Of a stretch of 64,000 nucleotides of DNA, positions 9,466 to 21,321 are shown piece by piece (positions within the stretch are counted from its first letter, which is position 1; each line of letters starts with the position of its first letter). Where the stretch lies: contig QZCP01000284.1 in NCBI GenBank assembly GCA_003956705.1, positions 1 to 64,000 on the forward strand, in the 5' to 3' direction. This DNA is from Brevipalpus yothersi. Its lineage: Eukaryota > Arthropoda > Arachnida > Trombidiformes > Tenuipalpidae. The translations under genes were made by a program, and so were the position numbers. Below the pieces are notes generated by a model. The model saw only the letters and a program-made list of their open reading frames with translations, was not told where the DNA came from and ran no database searches.

Positions 9466-10406
9466 CTTCTTTTTCCAGGGATGAATCGAGCCCTAATTGA
9501 TTAACTGTTTTCACTGGTCACTCACACTGCGTTAATTGACAATTAGCAACTGTGGCAATTGGAATGAGGGGAAATTAATTACACTTTCTATCCAGTGGAA
9601 AATGATCAAAAATTAGATCAAATCTCAATTACAGTTACTGAAATTCAATAAGTTTGACGATGATGCTTCTTAAACACACTGGTTATGATAATAAACATCC
9701 TGTGTGAAGTTGCTGATTTCCTCGATTAATCAAAAGACTCCTACTTTTGGTTCCCATGGAATCTCTCTCTCTCTTATCAATTAGAGTTGAATTTTTCTTA
9801 CTCAGCAATTAATTGCTCTTACTCATAGTGGATGGAAGTAATGCTATGAGTGCTTAGCAGATTGCTATGAGAGAGCGATTACATTTTTGGATAGAATGCC
9901 TTTTTCAAATATTCTCGACAAGATTAATTTTTCTTCTGACTGAGATTGAAAAAGATTTCAGAAAGTTTCAATCTAATATTGAATTTTCTTCAATTTTTGT
10001 CAAATCTGACTTTTGTTGAAACCTATTGTCTCTGGAAAAAGAAGGTTCAACAAGTAGCTCTAATCTTCATTCTCTCCGAAATCAAGATAAATAAGATAAT
10101 TTTGTTATCTCAGAAATGAATTTTCAAAACAATCAGTAGGATAATCATTTGTAATCGGTTCGGTTTACCTCTAACTCAGTGCATCATTGATACATGTATG
10201 CTGTAAGTCAATTAGAGTAGTAATTGATGGAAATTTTTCGAATAGCTTCGTATTACGTTCGATTCCATTGAACACTTATTTAACATAAAAAATTAAAATT
10301 ACCAATCGAATCGAGATATGAGACATTGGTGAGCTGGAATCATGTCTCGTTCTTGTATGGAAAAGAATTATCAAAATATTCCATGAAATTACCATTCAGA
10401 AGAAAA
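9466..10406. promoter_or_regulatory. Divergent intergenic region, copied at 13.85-14.35 kb
   Basis: About 940 bp between the start of membrane protein A (minus) and the broken dead-protease copy (plus). Blocks from here recur upstream of the intact dead protease, for example CAATTAATTGCTCT near 9805 and 13890, and ATTACGTTCGATTCCATTGA near 10250 and 14208. It probably held a two-way promoter that was duplicated with its genes. Confidence 0.5.
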
Positions 10407-10843
10407 ATGTTTCCAGCTTATATTCTCTTCTTGCTCTCATCTTTTTTTCAAATCAATTATGGAAATACCGTTTCGAACGCGAGTAATTTTGATTTCTTTG
10501 AGGTTATCTCGATAATTTGATCTCCATATAGAGTACAAATTCAACCCTCAAATTAAATCATCGTTAACTTTCGTTAACTAAATACAATTTAAACAATGTT
10601 TAGAATGAAGATTAATTTTTCTCTCAACTTGTGTCACTCAGTTTTTGCTTTCAACTCTATTATGAAAAGACTATCAACCGCTATGAACACATCAAAATTT
10701 CCATTTAATCACTATTCTTGAAAATTACAATCATACACATGTACATAGTGTTTGTATTCTCATTTTTTAAGAGGGATCTTCTGGAACTGAATATTTTATG
10801 ATGAACCACATGATCACATTAAGACCTGTTTCCACAAATAAAG
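10407..10843 (+). pseudogene. Truncated copy of the dead-protease gene
   Basis: Exon 1 (10407-10482, 76 nt, phase 1) encodes MFPAYILFLLSSFFQ..., nearly the same signal peptide as the intact gene at 14358 and exactly the same exon size. After an intron of similar length, a second exon starts at 10772 with GSSGTEYFMMNHM, matching GSDGTEYFMMNHM. Homology stops abruptly after about 24 codons (VSTNK), and the sequence runs into a (CT)n tract at 10862. The protease domain is missing, so this is a 5' fragment left by a partial duplication. Confidence 0.85.
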
Positions 10844-10861
10844 TAAACTGTTGGAAAAGAG

Positions 10862-10883
10862 CTCTCTCTCTCTCTCTCTCTCC
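10862..10883. repeat. (CT)n microsatellite at a duplication breakpoint
   Basis: About ten CT units lie just where similarity to the intact dead-protease gene ends. The tract may have acted in, or followed from, the break. Confidence 0.7.
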
Positions 10884-11241
10884 TTTTTCGATTTTTTTCT
10901 TTCTATTAGTCCTCTTCCCATCGAAAGTAGTTTAAACCCTTATCGTCCATTTCAATTTGTATCTCCAACTTTCCGATGAACTGCTATCAAAAAACCCTAG
11001 ATGAAGTTTGTAAACAAGTAATATTCATTAAACTTCCTCAGAGAATTATCTTAATGAAAATCTTTGCATTTTGATAAAAGCGACTTGATCTGATAGCAAG
11101 TAATCAGATATGTATCTGATTTTTTTCAATAATTTCAACACATCATTAACCTGCATGATGGTGATATGAGTATGAAAATTGAATCTGATTTCATGTTGAC
11201 TATATGAAAAGAGAGTTCATCTTTCCTACCTTGAAACTAGC

Positions 11242-13065
11242 ATGATTCCACTGATCACAGCTCTATTTTTTCTCAACTTTCTCCGATCAAAGATTTGTTC
11301 ATCAGATAATCAGCCACCGCAAATTCAAATCAGAGATGGACCAGTTCGAGGATCTATCTCAGAATATCGAAGAATCAGAGTTATTCACTTCAAGGGCATT
11401 CCATACGCTAAGCCTCCTGTTGACACGAATCGTTTCCTACCACCGATGAGACCAGAGCCATGGCATGATCCAATCGATGGTTCAAAATATGGCTCTAGCT
11501 GTAAACAACCTCTGAAGTAAGCTTATAATCCTCCCAGTTTTCGATTTTTCAGCACATTAATCTGATGAATTGAATCTTGAACTTATCAACCAGAGCCGCT
11601 TCAAACGAAGATTGTTTGTACGCGAACGTATTTGTTGCTGAAAAATCGTTTTACGAACGGAAAAACTTACCAGTAATGGTTCTCATTCATGGTGGATGGT
11701 TTTTATTTGGATCAGGAAATTTGGTTGATGATATGCCCCCAGATCCATTGGTGTCCCTTCATAATATAATTCTTGTGAGCTTCAACTATCGTTTGGGTCC
11801 TCATGGTTTTTTCTATGCTGGCAGTGATATTGCTACTGGAATCAAGACCAATTTGGGTTTTCGTGACCAAATTTTTGCCCTCCAATGGGTACAAGACAAT
11901 ATTGGATACTTTGGAGGTGATCCATCTCAGGTGACTATCTTTGGATATAGTTCTGGTGCGGAATCGGTTGGCCTTCATCTACTGACTACCGCATCGCGAG
12001 ATCTGTTTAAGAATGCTATAATGGAAAGTGGAGCTGCATGGTATGGAAAAAATAAGCGAGATGAGATTATCAGTTCATCCAAATCAATAATTGAACATTT
12101 TGGCTGTTCTGGTCAATCAGATATCTTAGGATGTCTCCAGAAGGTTGATTCTGACGAATTGCTGATGAACTCAACACGCGATGCTCTAGATGAGAATCCT
12201 TTGATCAGTGGTTTTCGTCCAATATTCGAATCTGATGAGCTGTTACCTTTGACAACATCCCATGCAATTAGAGGTGGAAATTTTAGTATGGGCAAAAATC
12301 TTCTTGTTGGAACTGAGAAAGATGATGTTGCTTTCATTCTCAAGTTCAGGTCATTCTCTTGGATGAGAAACTTTACCTATGATCAAGCAGTTGATGGAAT
12401 GAAAATTTTCACCAGAAAACCTTCAAGTAAATTTTTCGTAGAATACTATCTTGATCCACATAGGAATGGTAGTATCAGTGCAATTGAGCGTACTATTCTC
12501 GATTTTGCCAACGATCTCTATTTCGAGTGTCCTACATACATGTTCGCTGGCTTGATAGCCAATACAACACACGAGAGACAACCTTCGGTATATGCCTATT
12601 GGCATACCCAAAAACCTAAAACGTCCACATACTGTGGAAACATTACCGAAGCAGGACCCTGTCACACAGATGAGTTAGCATTCGTATTTGGTGCTCCATC
12701 TCGTCAACCAGAGCTGTATAGTCAAGAAGATGATGAATTAAGCCATCGAATGATGTACATTTGGACACATTTTGCGAAGACTGGGTAAGTTAAGTATTTC
12801 TCGTAGGTGTTGACAATTATTATTCACAAAACTTGCCATTTTTTCCCTGTTTTATTGGTTCATTTATACCTTAAGGCAAGTACCTGCTCAGGGGCCTATT
12901 GATTGGCCATCACTTGGACCAGGACAAAAGAGAAACTATATAATGGAACTGAATTATAGGAGAATTGGAGTTATGTATCACGAAAAATTTGATTTTTGCA
13001 TAACTAATTGGCGTCATTTTCACCAATTTTGGGACCCTGACTCAATTCATGAATACAATCATTAG
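11242..13065 (+). CDS. Secreted carboxylesterase (COesterase family), 551 aa
   Basis: Three exons: 11242-11516, 11594-12784 and 12876-13065; introns are 77 and 91 nt. Hydrolyses carboxylic esters. The product starts with a signal peptide. Family hallmarks in order: FKGIPYAKPPV near the N-terminus, NEDCLYANVFV, the oxyanion loop VLIHGGWF, the nucleophile motif GYSSG (Ser nucleophile), an acidic region GTEKDDVAF where the usual Glu is an Asp, and the His region CHTDELAFVFG. The C-terminal FDFCITNW resembles the family's closing Cys/aromatic motif, and no GPI or membrane anchor follows. The length is normal, so an active secreted enzyme is likely, although the DDVAF acid needs checking. It does not look like a true acetylcholinesterase. 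AATAAA lies at 13316. It stands between the broken and intact dead-protease copies. Confidence 0.88.
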
Positions 13066-13743
13066 AATCGTTTAGGGCTGCAATGTTTTTGCTAGCCAGT
13101 TATTGGACGGTTTGATGGACTCTAGTCATCTTCCATCTCATATCATACATGCTGTATCTACTCAAGACAACATGGGGAATTGTTTTATTCTTTTTTTATT
13201 CTACCAGTCGATGATAATTTTGAATGGAAACCTTGAATTTAATATCTAGGATCAGCCTTCAAATGTACAGATGAAACTTTATCATGAATGATGGAGGGAT
13301 TTTTTCATTGAACAGAATAAATACGTTGTAATGAGAAAATGGCTCTCATTCAAATTAGAATACTAAGATGTTATCATTGAATCAGAATTTTATTAAGATG
13401 ACTGAACATTAGTTAACAATAGGATAGGGACATTTTTAGGTAAATCTGAAAAAGTGTTGACACTATTTACAACACATTGCAATTTAGGAATGTTGATGGA
13501 GCTAAAAATGGAAATGCATCGAAGTAGGATGATTAGCATTGTGAAAACGATATCTGCATAAGTACGTGATGAAAGCCATCACAGTATTTCGTAACACGTC
13601 ATTATTATGCAGAGGTTTGTTTTTTAGCACGCTCCAGTATAGACAGAGAGGCTGTTCATCTTCAAACTTATTAGGATTGAAATTTTGTCATCTCTTTCTT
13701 GTCGTCATTTAATGGTTTTCAGCTCCATTTCGAAATTGGTGGG
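13066..13743. other. Intergenic, 3' flank of the esterase
   Basis: Contains the likely polyadenylation signal of the esterase (AATAAA, 13316-13321). Nothing else is recognised. Confidence 0.5.
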
Positions 13744-13845
13744 TACAATCAGTATCAGCCATTGGTACATATTGAAGGCAGGAGGACGTGTTTGGATGTT
13801 TAAAATTGACCATAAACCATGGTCACCATCACAAATGAATGATAG
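13744..13845 (-). pseudogene. Relic of the 5' exon of a Cys-rich membrane protein
   Basis: About 100 bp align with the reverse-strand coding region 9332-9440 of membrane protein A. Shared blocks include CCATTGGTA, AAATTGACC-TAAACC and ATCACAAATGAAT, with a 12-bp deletion and many substitutions. The frame is not kept. It marks the left part of the duplicated membrane-protein/protease unit. Confidence 0.7.
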
Positions 13846-14357
13846 AAATTTTCTCTTTTCAATCAGAGTTGAGATTTTCTCACTTAGCAATTAATTGCTC
13901 TCATTTATATTGTATAAGAGTACTGATATGAGTGCTCATTAGATTTCTGGGAGAAAGAGATTAATTTTTGCTAGAAAGAAATTCAAAAAAGATGTCCGAT
14001 TTTCATTCTTTCTGAAAGTAAGCTAAATACGATAATTTCATTATCTGACAATGTGAGAAATGAATTTTCAAAATAATCAGTTGGGTGATCATCTGGATTT
14101 GTACTGAGAGGAGAGACACAGTTGGGTTCGGTTTACTTAACTTAATATATTATTGATATACCGTGAGTCAATCAGCGTTTGATGGGAAGCTTACAAATAG
14201 CTTCGAATTACGTTCGATTCCATTGAACACTCATTTCGCATGAAAAATGAAAATTACCAATCAAGTTGAGGCATTAGTCAGATAGGATCATTCCTCGTTC
14301 TTGGAAAGAAAAAAAATTACCAATTACTATTGCATAAAAGTTTTATCTAGAAGCCAA

Positions 14358-15561
14358 ATGTTTCCAGCTTGTATTCTCTTCTTACTCTCAACCTTTCTTC
14401 TCATTAATTATGGGAATGCCATTGCTGATGGAAGTAAGTGTGATTTGTCAAAGGCTATCTCAATATTTTGATCTCCATACAGAGTGAAAATTTAACTCTA
14501 AACGACTAGTACACAATAATTTAACCAATGTTAAGAATGATGATTAATTTTTCTCTCAATTGGGGTCACTCAGTTTTTGCTTTCAATCCATTGAGAAGAC
14601 ACACAATCAACCGCTATGAACACCTCAAAATTTCCATTTGATTAATATTCTTCAAAATCACAATCATACCATAGTATTTATAATCTTATCTTTTAAGAGG
14701 GCTCTGATGGAACTGAATACTTTATGATGAACCATATGGTCACATTGAGGCCTGTTTCCACAGATAAGCATTCATGTGCTGGTATCATTTATTTGCGAGG
14801 TGAATGGATTTTGACAGCAAGATCATGTCTACTTTACAAAGGGACCAGATCACCACAAACCTTGCATACAGTTCCCGCTACTTCTAGATGGATGGAAAGA
14901 AATAAAAATCCACCCCACGAGATGCTGAAATCATTTTGTCATCCCTTCATCAAAGATCAGCCAGATGTTCAGACAGACGTTGGCTTAATAAAGCTTGAAA
15001 CCAAATTGAATATCATCGCGAAAGATTGGGGCAATGATTTCATTGAAGCCAAATTAGTTCAAGAGGATTTCAAGTTTGATGGTCATTATGACAAAGAAAA
15101 TGTTCAGATGGCAGGATGGGGATCCCCAAACCCTGCTAAATATGATATCCGGTCTAAATCAGCAAAAGCGTTTTACTTTATAAGAGAACCAAGTGTCTGC
15201 GGAAGCGATGGATTATCGAGTGGCTATGGTTTCAAGCATCCAAACCATATCTGCTTACGAAACTGGGCCAATACTAATCCCACTCATGGTGATGAAGGCG
15301 GTCCAGTGACTTTTTTTGACTATCCATATCATAGGACAATCGGTATTATACCCTCTATTCCACCCAAAGGAGAGTATGTATCATGAAAAGTATAAAGACT
15401 CTTTGGAATTCATACGTTTGATTTTTTTATTTTCATTCCTCAGTTGGCAGCCATTTGTGATGAATATCACCCATTTCAGGGAATTCATTGATGATGTAGT
15501 CAGACATGAGCCACCCGAGTATGAGTGCAGGAATCAAGAAAATGCTACCAAGATGATATAA
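14358..15561 (+). CDS. Catalytically dead trypsin-like secreted protein 1, 289 aa
   Basis: Three exons: 14358-14433, 14698-15373 and 15444-15561, with phases and total length agreeing. Exon 1 encodes a signal peptide (MFPACILFLLSTFLL). The rest is an S1 (trypsin) fold: CAGIIYLRGEWILT, DVGLIKL, VQMAGWG and GGPV blocks are plain. Catalysis is lost. The His position reads TARSC instead of TAAHC, and the Ser position reads GDEGGP instead of GDSGGP; the Asp of DVGLIKL remains. The C-terminal helix region (FREFIDDVVRHEPPEYEC) is followed by a short Asn-rich tail. Similar inactivated proteases are known in parasitic mites, where some act outside cells as complement-blocking proteins; whether this one does is unknown. 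AATAAA is at 15705. A truncated copy lies at 10407. Confidence 0.85.
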
Positions 15562-16646
15562 TACATCCCAGTCAGTGTATAAGCCATTTCAGTATGACTT
15601 ATTGGTGATTCATTCCTCTTGTGTCGAATATTAACATCAACCGTTATATAACCTTCTCAATTTTTATTGGTGATATTTTCGATTATATAGATCAAGACAC
15701 AGCCAATAAAAATCGACATTCATCTCAGGGTATCAAATGTTGAATTTATTTGTAAGACAATTATTGATTTCCATCCCTTTTGAAGGTTTCAAGCTGATCA
15801 GTTCTCATGTAATTTAAACTTGAGCATCTTTTCCTGAATCGAAAAAACATGGACGGCATATTCTTCCTTAAAAGCTTGTCAATATTGCTCCAAACTTGTT
15901 GATTGATACTGGACCATACTAAATACAAAAAAAATATCAATCTAATGCATTCTCTGAATTTATTGAATGTGATAAATTCTTGAGTTCTGAATAGAAATCT
16001 TATATTCTTATATTAATATAAAAAATATTGATCATTTAAGGCCTTGTACTGCCTCCACTACCTTCATTGCCTTATAAACATTGAGCCTCATAAACAAAAG
16101 AGAACCTGATAGTTTGAGGAAGAATATTTTTGGAAGGTGATGGATAGAATTTGACAAATTAGATCTGGAGAAACGAAAAGAGAGGCATTTCAGTGGGAAA
16201 AAAGAGAAAACGAGCTATTCGAGCACTATTTCTAGCAAAAGTTTTAGATATTTCACTTGCTAATCTCACTAAATATTATCTGTTATCTATACTATTCTGA
16301 AATTATCTATCAGAGTTCTTATTTGTGTATTAGGCCAAAAAGCCAGCGAGCGGAACGAGCGGAGCGAGTGGAGTGAGCGAACTCTCTAGTTATAGTCAAA
16401 AATTTTGGGCCGCTCATGGAGTTTGAGTATCCAAACCAGGGAACATTCGCTACTGAAATCTCAAAATGACGAGCATCAAAGGTTTTGATTCGATAATCTT
16501 AAATTTCGCAATACGATCTCCTTATCATTATTTATCCAAATACAGAGAAAATGTGTCTCAAATTACAATTTTTTCTCTTCTCTCAATTACTAATGAGAAG
16601 AATTTTTCGTTGCATATATGATGAAGTAACCAAGTAACCAACAATC
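15562..16646. other. Intergenic between the two dead proteases
   Basis: Holds the AATAAA of dead protease 1 (15705-15710). At 16342-16380 there is an odd GC-rich tract made of GAGCGA/GAGTGA-type units. The rest is AT-rich with nothing recognised. Confidence 0.5.
16342..16380 (+). repeat. Short GAGCG-type degenerate repeat
   Basis: A 39-bp run of imperfect units (GAGCG, GAACGAGCGGAGCG, GAGTGGAGTGAGCG). It is far richer in G and CpG than its AT-rich surroundings. Confidence 0.55.
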
Positions 16647-18893
16647 ATGATGGGAAAATTAGAGAAGCTTATTTTAATTTGCTTGATTTTCCAAATTACG
16701 ACTATCTCTCCTTTTGATACTGGTAAGTTCGATCGAATTCTACATTCCTTCCAGTGCAGGTAGCTGAGATTATTTCATAAAACTTCCAGAAAAAAAATTG
16801 AGCCAGGAGAAGAAAACAACTTCTCATCCTCACACTACTGAAAGGAATGTAAAAGCAATATCAACTTCACATCCAGAGAAAGGAGAAGACTATATAACCA
16901 GGAATGGTAAGTTCTGAAATGAGTACAATATTTTCCTTGGAACACTTTCTCGATACAAATTGGCTTGGAATCTTGTGGAGTAAGGCTCAACTGATTCATA
17001 AGTACATTATTTTTCTTCCAAAGAAAGTTATTCTTAACCATTTTTGCACCTTTTCAAATATTCGATGACCAGGTTATTCGTAAAAAAGGGGAAGCAGAAA
17101 AGGAAAAGATATTCTCTCAAAGCAACTCGATTGTTATGGCCCGATGTATTTCAAATTTTATGGAATACTTTCAGAATGTTGAATGATTCTTCTTTGCGTT
17201 AAGCATAGTTTCTCGTGTCATTAGGATCAGAAATTTTTATTGATCAGCGAGCACAGCCCTTCATTCGCAGTGAAATCAAAAAATCTTTCGACCTCTTCTT
17301 TCCTCCGAATTATTATCGATAATGGTACCAGATTAATTTTTTTGACATAAAATTTTCTATATCTCAAGACAAGGTCACGCCAGCTAAGCCTGGAGCTTTC
17401 AGCTATATTGTTTCACTGAGAGAAGAGGGTAAACAAATGCATAAGGCTGCTGGAAGCCTATTCTTTGGTGGTCGATGGGTTCTCACAACACGCGATGCAC
17501 TGGCAGATGTGAGTACTGTGAACGTTTACGGTTTTCCTCAATTGATCATCTCAAGGGCACCTCAAATATTGGTAACTCCTAAGTATGGGAATAAGCTTAG
17601 TGATATACAGAATAAAGGATACTGGGTATCAGAGAAAATATTTTGCCATCCTTTTCTAACTGAGATGGGTGAGCGAGAAACCTTCACAAATATTGGTTTA
17701 ATAAAGACGGATCGTGAGATTCCATTGGCAGATGAGGGAAAGTATCCAGGCTTCCATTCTATAGAGCTGGTGGATGAAGATTTTTGGTACAAATCTAGAG
17801 ATAGAGTACAATTGGCAGGCTGGGGCATTTATGATCCACTGCCAGAAAAGGCTCCATTGAGTGATGAACTCATGGAAGTCACTTCATTTTTGCCCAAGAA
17901 TTGTACCGGTCGCAGTGATTACTATAAGCCTGGAGCCCATATCTGTCTTAATTGGGAAACTACTATGGGACTATGTAGAGGAGATTTTGGAGGTCCTGCA
18001 TCAGTATATCTGCAAGAGTGTCCAGCAGCTGCATGTAAGTTGAAGCCAGAATGACAATCGAATATTTCAAGAATTGCTTGAGTTGAATCCGTTTAGGAAG
18101 GTTTTTATAGAAAATTCCAATCAGGCAAGATGTGTAGCTGAAAAAATGGAATTTGTCCGATATTTTCCACGTGATTACATGGGAAGCTTTGATCAAGCGT
18201 TCAATTGTGATCAATGCTCTTGAAAAACATGAGAGAGTAGTATTATTGTAATATCTGGGAAATCCATGTGAGAAGAGCAGTGAATGGGTTTTAAATCAAA
18301 GAGCAGATATTGCTCTCTGATTAGGATAACATTTAGTGTTTGAGGATAAAGATGATGAGTCTAGACTGTTTCCACGTCCATGTGATGTATATAGTACTTA
18401 ATGATAAATTTGGAAGCTGTAATATCACCATGATACCCTGATAGGTGTTAAAGTATCATCGCCATAGAAAGATTTCAAAATATGATTGTGAGCAGCTAGC
18501 CATATAATGAGTGGAAAAGCAATCTGTGACTAAATTGAAGAACTAGCATTCATAGCATTCTCTTACTTAAACAGATTGTAATGTTTACCAAAAACCTTAT
18601 TTATATGGTGTTCAAGGGTTCAACGACAATAATAAAAACTGTAGGTTAGTGGCAAACAACTGTACTGATGAAATTTAGATCCTATTTACTCAATATTATT
18701 TTTCTCCACTAGGAAAGGTAATTCATTCCTGATGAATGTGGTATACTTCAGAGATTTCATAGATTTTGTGAGAAGGTATGAGCCTCCTCAGTATGAATGT
18801 AAAAACATGGTTAACAAAACTAGATCTTGGGTATCAAGTAAACTGTTTGATAAGCGCCCAGAACTTCCCAAGAAAAAGAGAGGAAAAATCTGA
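16647..18893 (+). CDS. Catalytically dead trypsin-like secreted protein 2, 369 aa
   Basis: Five exons by splice sites and phase: 16647-16722, 16790-16906, 17369-18034, 18575-18644 and 18713-18893 (1110 nt in total). Exon 1 encodes a signal peptide. Exon 2 adds a Lys/Thr/His-rich linker not present in dead protease 1. Exon 3 is the S1 fold, with the whole triad replaced: WVLTTRDA for WVLTAAHC (His to Asp, Cys to Ala), NIGLIK for DIALIK (Asp to Asn), and GDFGGP for GDSGGP (Ser to Phe). The last exon gives FRDFIDFVRRYEPPQYEC, matching the other paralog, then a Lys/Arg-rich tail (KKKRGKI). The fold is retained while every catalytic residue is gone, which suggests selection for binding. AATAAA at 19084. 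Confidence 0.82.
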
Positions 18894-19364
18894 ATTTTCG
18901 ATGATTTCTCAAAGGATTTTTGTAGTCGACATAATTTGAGATCTCAATTAACGAGTCCAGGACAACTGGGGGACAATAGGTGGAAAGCTTCGAAGAGGAA
19001 TTTTTATTCCCACTCTCTTCCACAATAATAGGAAGAAAATTTTTAGATTATGAGTGGAAGTTTGACAGATTTTGCTTATAAAAAATAAATCTGGTGAAAC
19101 TTCACTTTATTTATTTATTTATTGCTGATTAAATCGCATCCTCAATCATCCCCTCTTTGAGCCTTTGATTTTCATAAATGATTCATATGATGAATTAATT
19201 TATTATCATGAATTTTCTATGAGTAAATTATGAATCTATTTTCATCATATGTCAGAGAATATTGAATTATTCCCTTACTGAATGTAATTTCTCAAATTTC
19301 CCCACTTTAGTCAAAAAGATTGGCAAGATGAATGTTTGACCAAACTTCCTCCCTGGACCATGTT
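18894..19364. other. Convergent 3' region
   Basis: Shared tail region of dead protease 2 (plus, AATAAA 19084-19089) and membrane protein B (minus, overlapping AATAAA copies in the TTTATTTATTTATT run at about 19107-19124). No gene is seen. Confidence 0.6.
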
Positions 19365-20158
19365 TTATTTCCTCTTCAGATCTGGAACGAGAATGATATA
19401 GAATGAGATATTCTGAGATGACAAAAAATAATAGTTGGATTTCAAAATACTCACAATAAATGGCTGAAACCAGACCAAAAACAGCCAAAATACTTAAAAT
19501 TATGACAACCCAGCTGTATTTAATGACCAAGCAAGAACGATTCTGGAATTTGGAATGATAAAGAATTAATAATTCAAATTAAACAGAGCTTGATGAAAAA
19601 ATCATCTCCATCCATGTACTGTGACCTCAATTAAAATTATAGAAACTATCTCACCTCATCGGAATCATATTTTTTACACTTTTTCATAAGTTCCTTCTCT
19701 TTGTCCTTTCCAACATCAGCAACTTCGATTAAAGATTTTTCTAGCTTGTCCGTTGGCTGTTCATCTTCCGGCGTAGCGGGATTGCATATTGTCATCTGTT
19801 TCTTGTATGGTTTTGTATGCTCAGATGCTAGACAGCAAACCTTATCAGCTTGACTGACAAAAGCGTATATCACTTTGCGGGCAGCATTTTTAATCCTCCA
19901 ATTGTGTAAATCCTTATCAAATTCAAGCAATGTTGCGACTGTTAGATTTCCTACGCACATTTCCATATTATCCACTATCTCTTTCTTTGATTTCGTCGAT
20001 ATTTGTGTAACTGATTCCGTTACTGTTTCTTTTTCCTTTTCTTTTTCTTTTTCCGTTTCCGCTCTCAATTGTTCCAAAACGACTTGAGAGATAAGGAAGC
20101 AAAAAGTTGAGAGGAATAAAAATTTGTGGACAATTTTTGGACCCAAAATGATGGCCAT
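19365..20158 (-). CDS. Cys-rich single-pass membrane protein B, 202 aa
   Basis: Three exons: 19655-20158, 19455-19542 and 19365-19381; total 609 nt. An N-terminal hydrophobic signal segment is followed by a (KE)n stretch, then a Cys-containing ectodomain (MCVGNL..., VCCLASEH, TIC, KKC). A second exon encodes NRSCLVIKY and a membrane span (WVVIILSILAVFGLVSAIY), and the last five residues are YLKRK. The CC...C...C...SCL-Y framework, the position of the last big intron and the length match membrane protein A (197 aa), so the two are distant paralogs, though B lacks the juxtamembrane Cys run. Function unknown; a type I surface protein is the safest reading. The tiny third exon is the least certain part. 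Confidence 0.72.
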
Positions 20159-20599
20159 GCTGGATCAGTTTGATTTGTTGCCAAACAGTGTCACAAATAT
20201 AGCAGAAAAATTTTTGGGTTCCTAGACAATTGGATTAGCCATAATTGGTTGAGAATTTCTTTTTCAATTTGGAATATACTGAATCATTATTCAAATGAAT
20301 GATGGAAATATGTTAACTTTGATGGTGAGATTATTGGAATTTCAATTTAAAAACTTGACTGAATCTAAACAAATTAAGCTGCTACAACTGACATGTAACA
20401 ATATGCATACTATTTCTTCACAACTCTGAAGGATAGTATCACAAGGCGAATATTATTATTGAGAAAATTCATTGACAAGGATGCTATGCAATTCGAATCC
20501 ATTCTTGTTTATCTGTTAATCATACTATGAACACGTGGCTGTTTCGTAAGAGAGACCATAGACACTTTTACCGTTATTTTTCGCGCCTTTTTCTTCTTA
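20159..20599. other. Intergenic; no gene recognised
   Basis: 5' flank of membrane protein B. AT-rich, with no motif I can support. Confidence 0.5.
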
Positions 20600-21040
20600 G
20601 CTCACATCGTATTCAGTCCATTACGAGCTTTCTCGAATGGATTCCAACGGAGAGAAAGCAGGGACATGTTCATCACTTTTACATGAGTTTCGGTGGACAT
20701 GAATAGTGGACAAGTTTACTTCCCAGGTCGCGGACATGGGCTGAAAAATCAGCTGGAATTTCAAATTCAACATAGGTTGGCTCAAAGTTAACAGTGTAAA
20801 TCTGAGCATATCTTTGCTTCTGGTTGAATTGAGAGTACTTGGAGGAGAGGAATACTTTGCTATGTATATCAGCAGTTTGTCAAGCACCATTCATTTTGAC
20901 CAAAGTTTCTTGATCAAGTTTGAATCTATAAGGAATTTCAACAAAGAAGAGGGGAGTTTTCTTGGTGTATTTTCGGTTAACATAATCGTGACAGATTTGA
21001 ATCATTCTGATTCCACAGTTTCGAGATTTTTCAAATCGAT
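20600..21040 (-). pseudogene. Decayed fragment of the C3-like gene
   Basis: Aligns on the same strand with about 26080-26610 of the C3-like gene, which encodes the end of the thioester-domain/CUB region and the receptor-binding macroglobulin domain. Shared blocks include CGTATTCAGTCCATT, CATGAATAGTGG, TCAACATAGGTTGGCTCAAAGT and TTTCTTGATCAA. A deletion of about 60 bp and several small shifts break the frame. A partial tandem duplication of the gene, now dead. Confidence 0.85.
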
Positions 21041-21321
21041 AGGTGACTGTTTTCTTCCCTTAGATTGTTTGAATGAGTGAAATGTTTGCCTACACATGTC
21101 TCTGCACAAAAGAGAACTCATGTGTTATTTAAATATAACATGAGGCTATGCTCTCATTAATCACCAAAATGTTGAATAAAAAAATTGATTTTATTCTTGA
21201 ATCCAAATTAAAAGTAAACCCCAAAATGTTCCCCTAAATTCATAATTCTGATACCCAGATGAAACTACTAGACAATTGAATGATAATAATAATAATGATG
21301 AAAGGTGAAGCGATGGAAAAT

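Noticed and set aside
11242..13065. Acetylcholinesterase or neuroligin
   Set aside because: The catalytic Ser and His are present, which argues against neuroligin. The early disulfide-loop region of acetylcholinesterase is shortened and its choline-site Trp block is not seen, so general carboxylesterase is safer.
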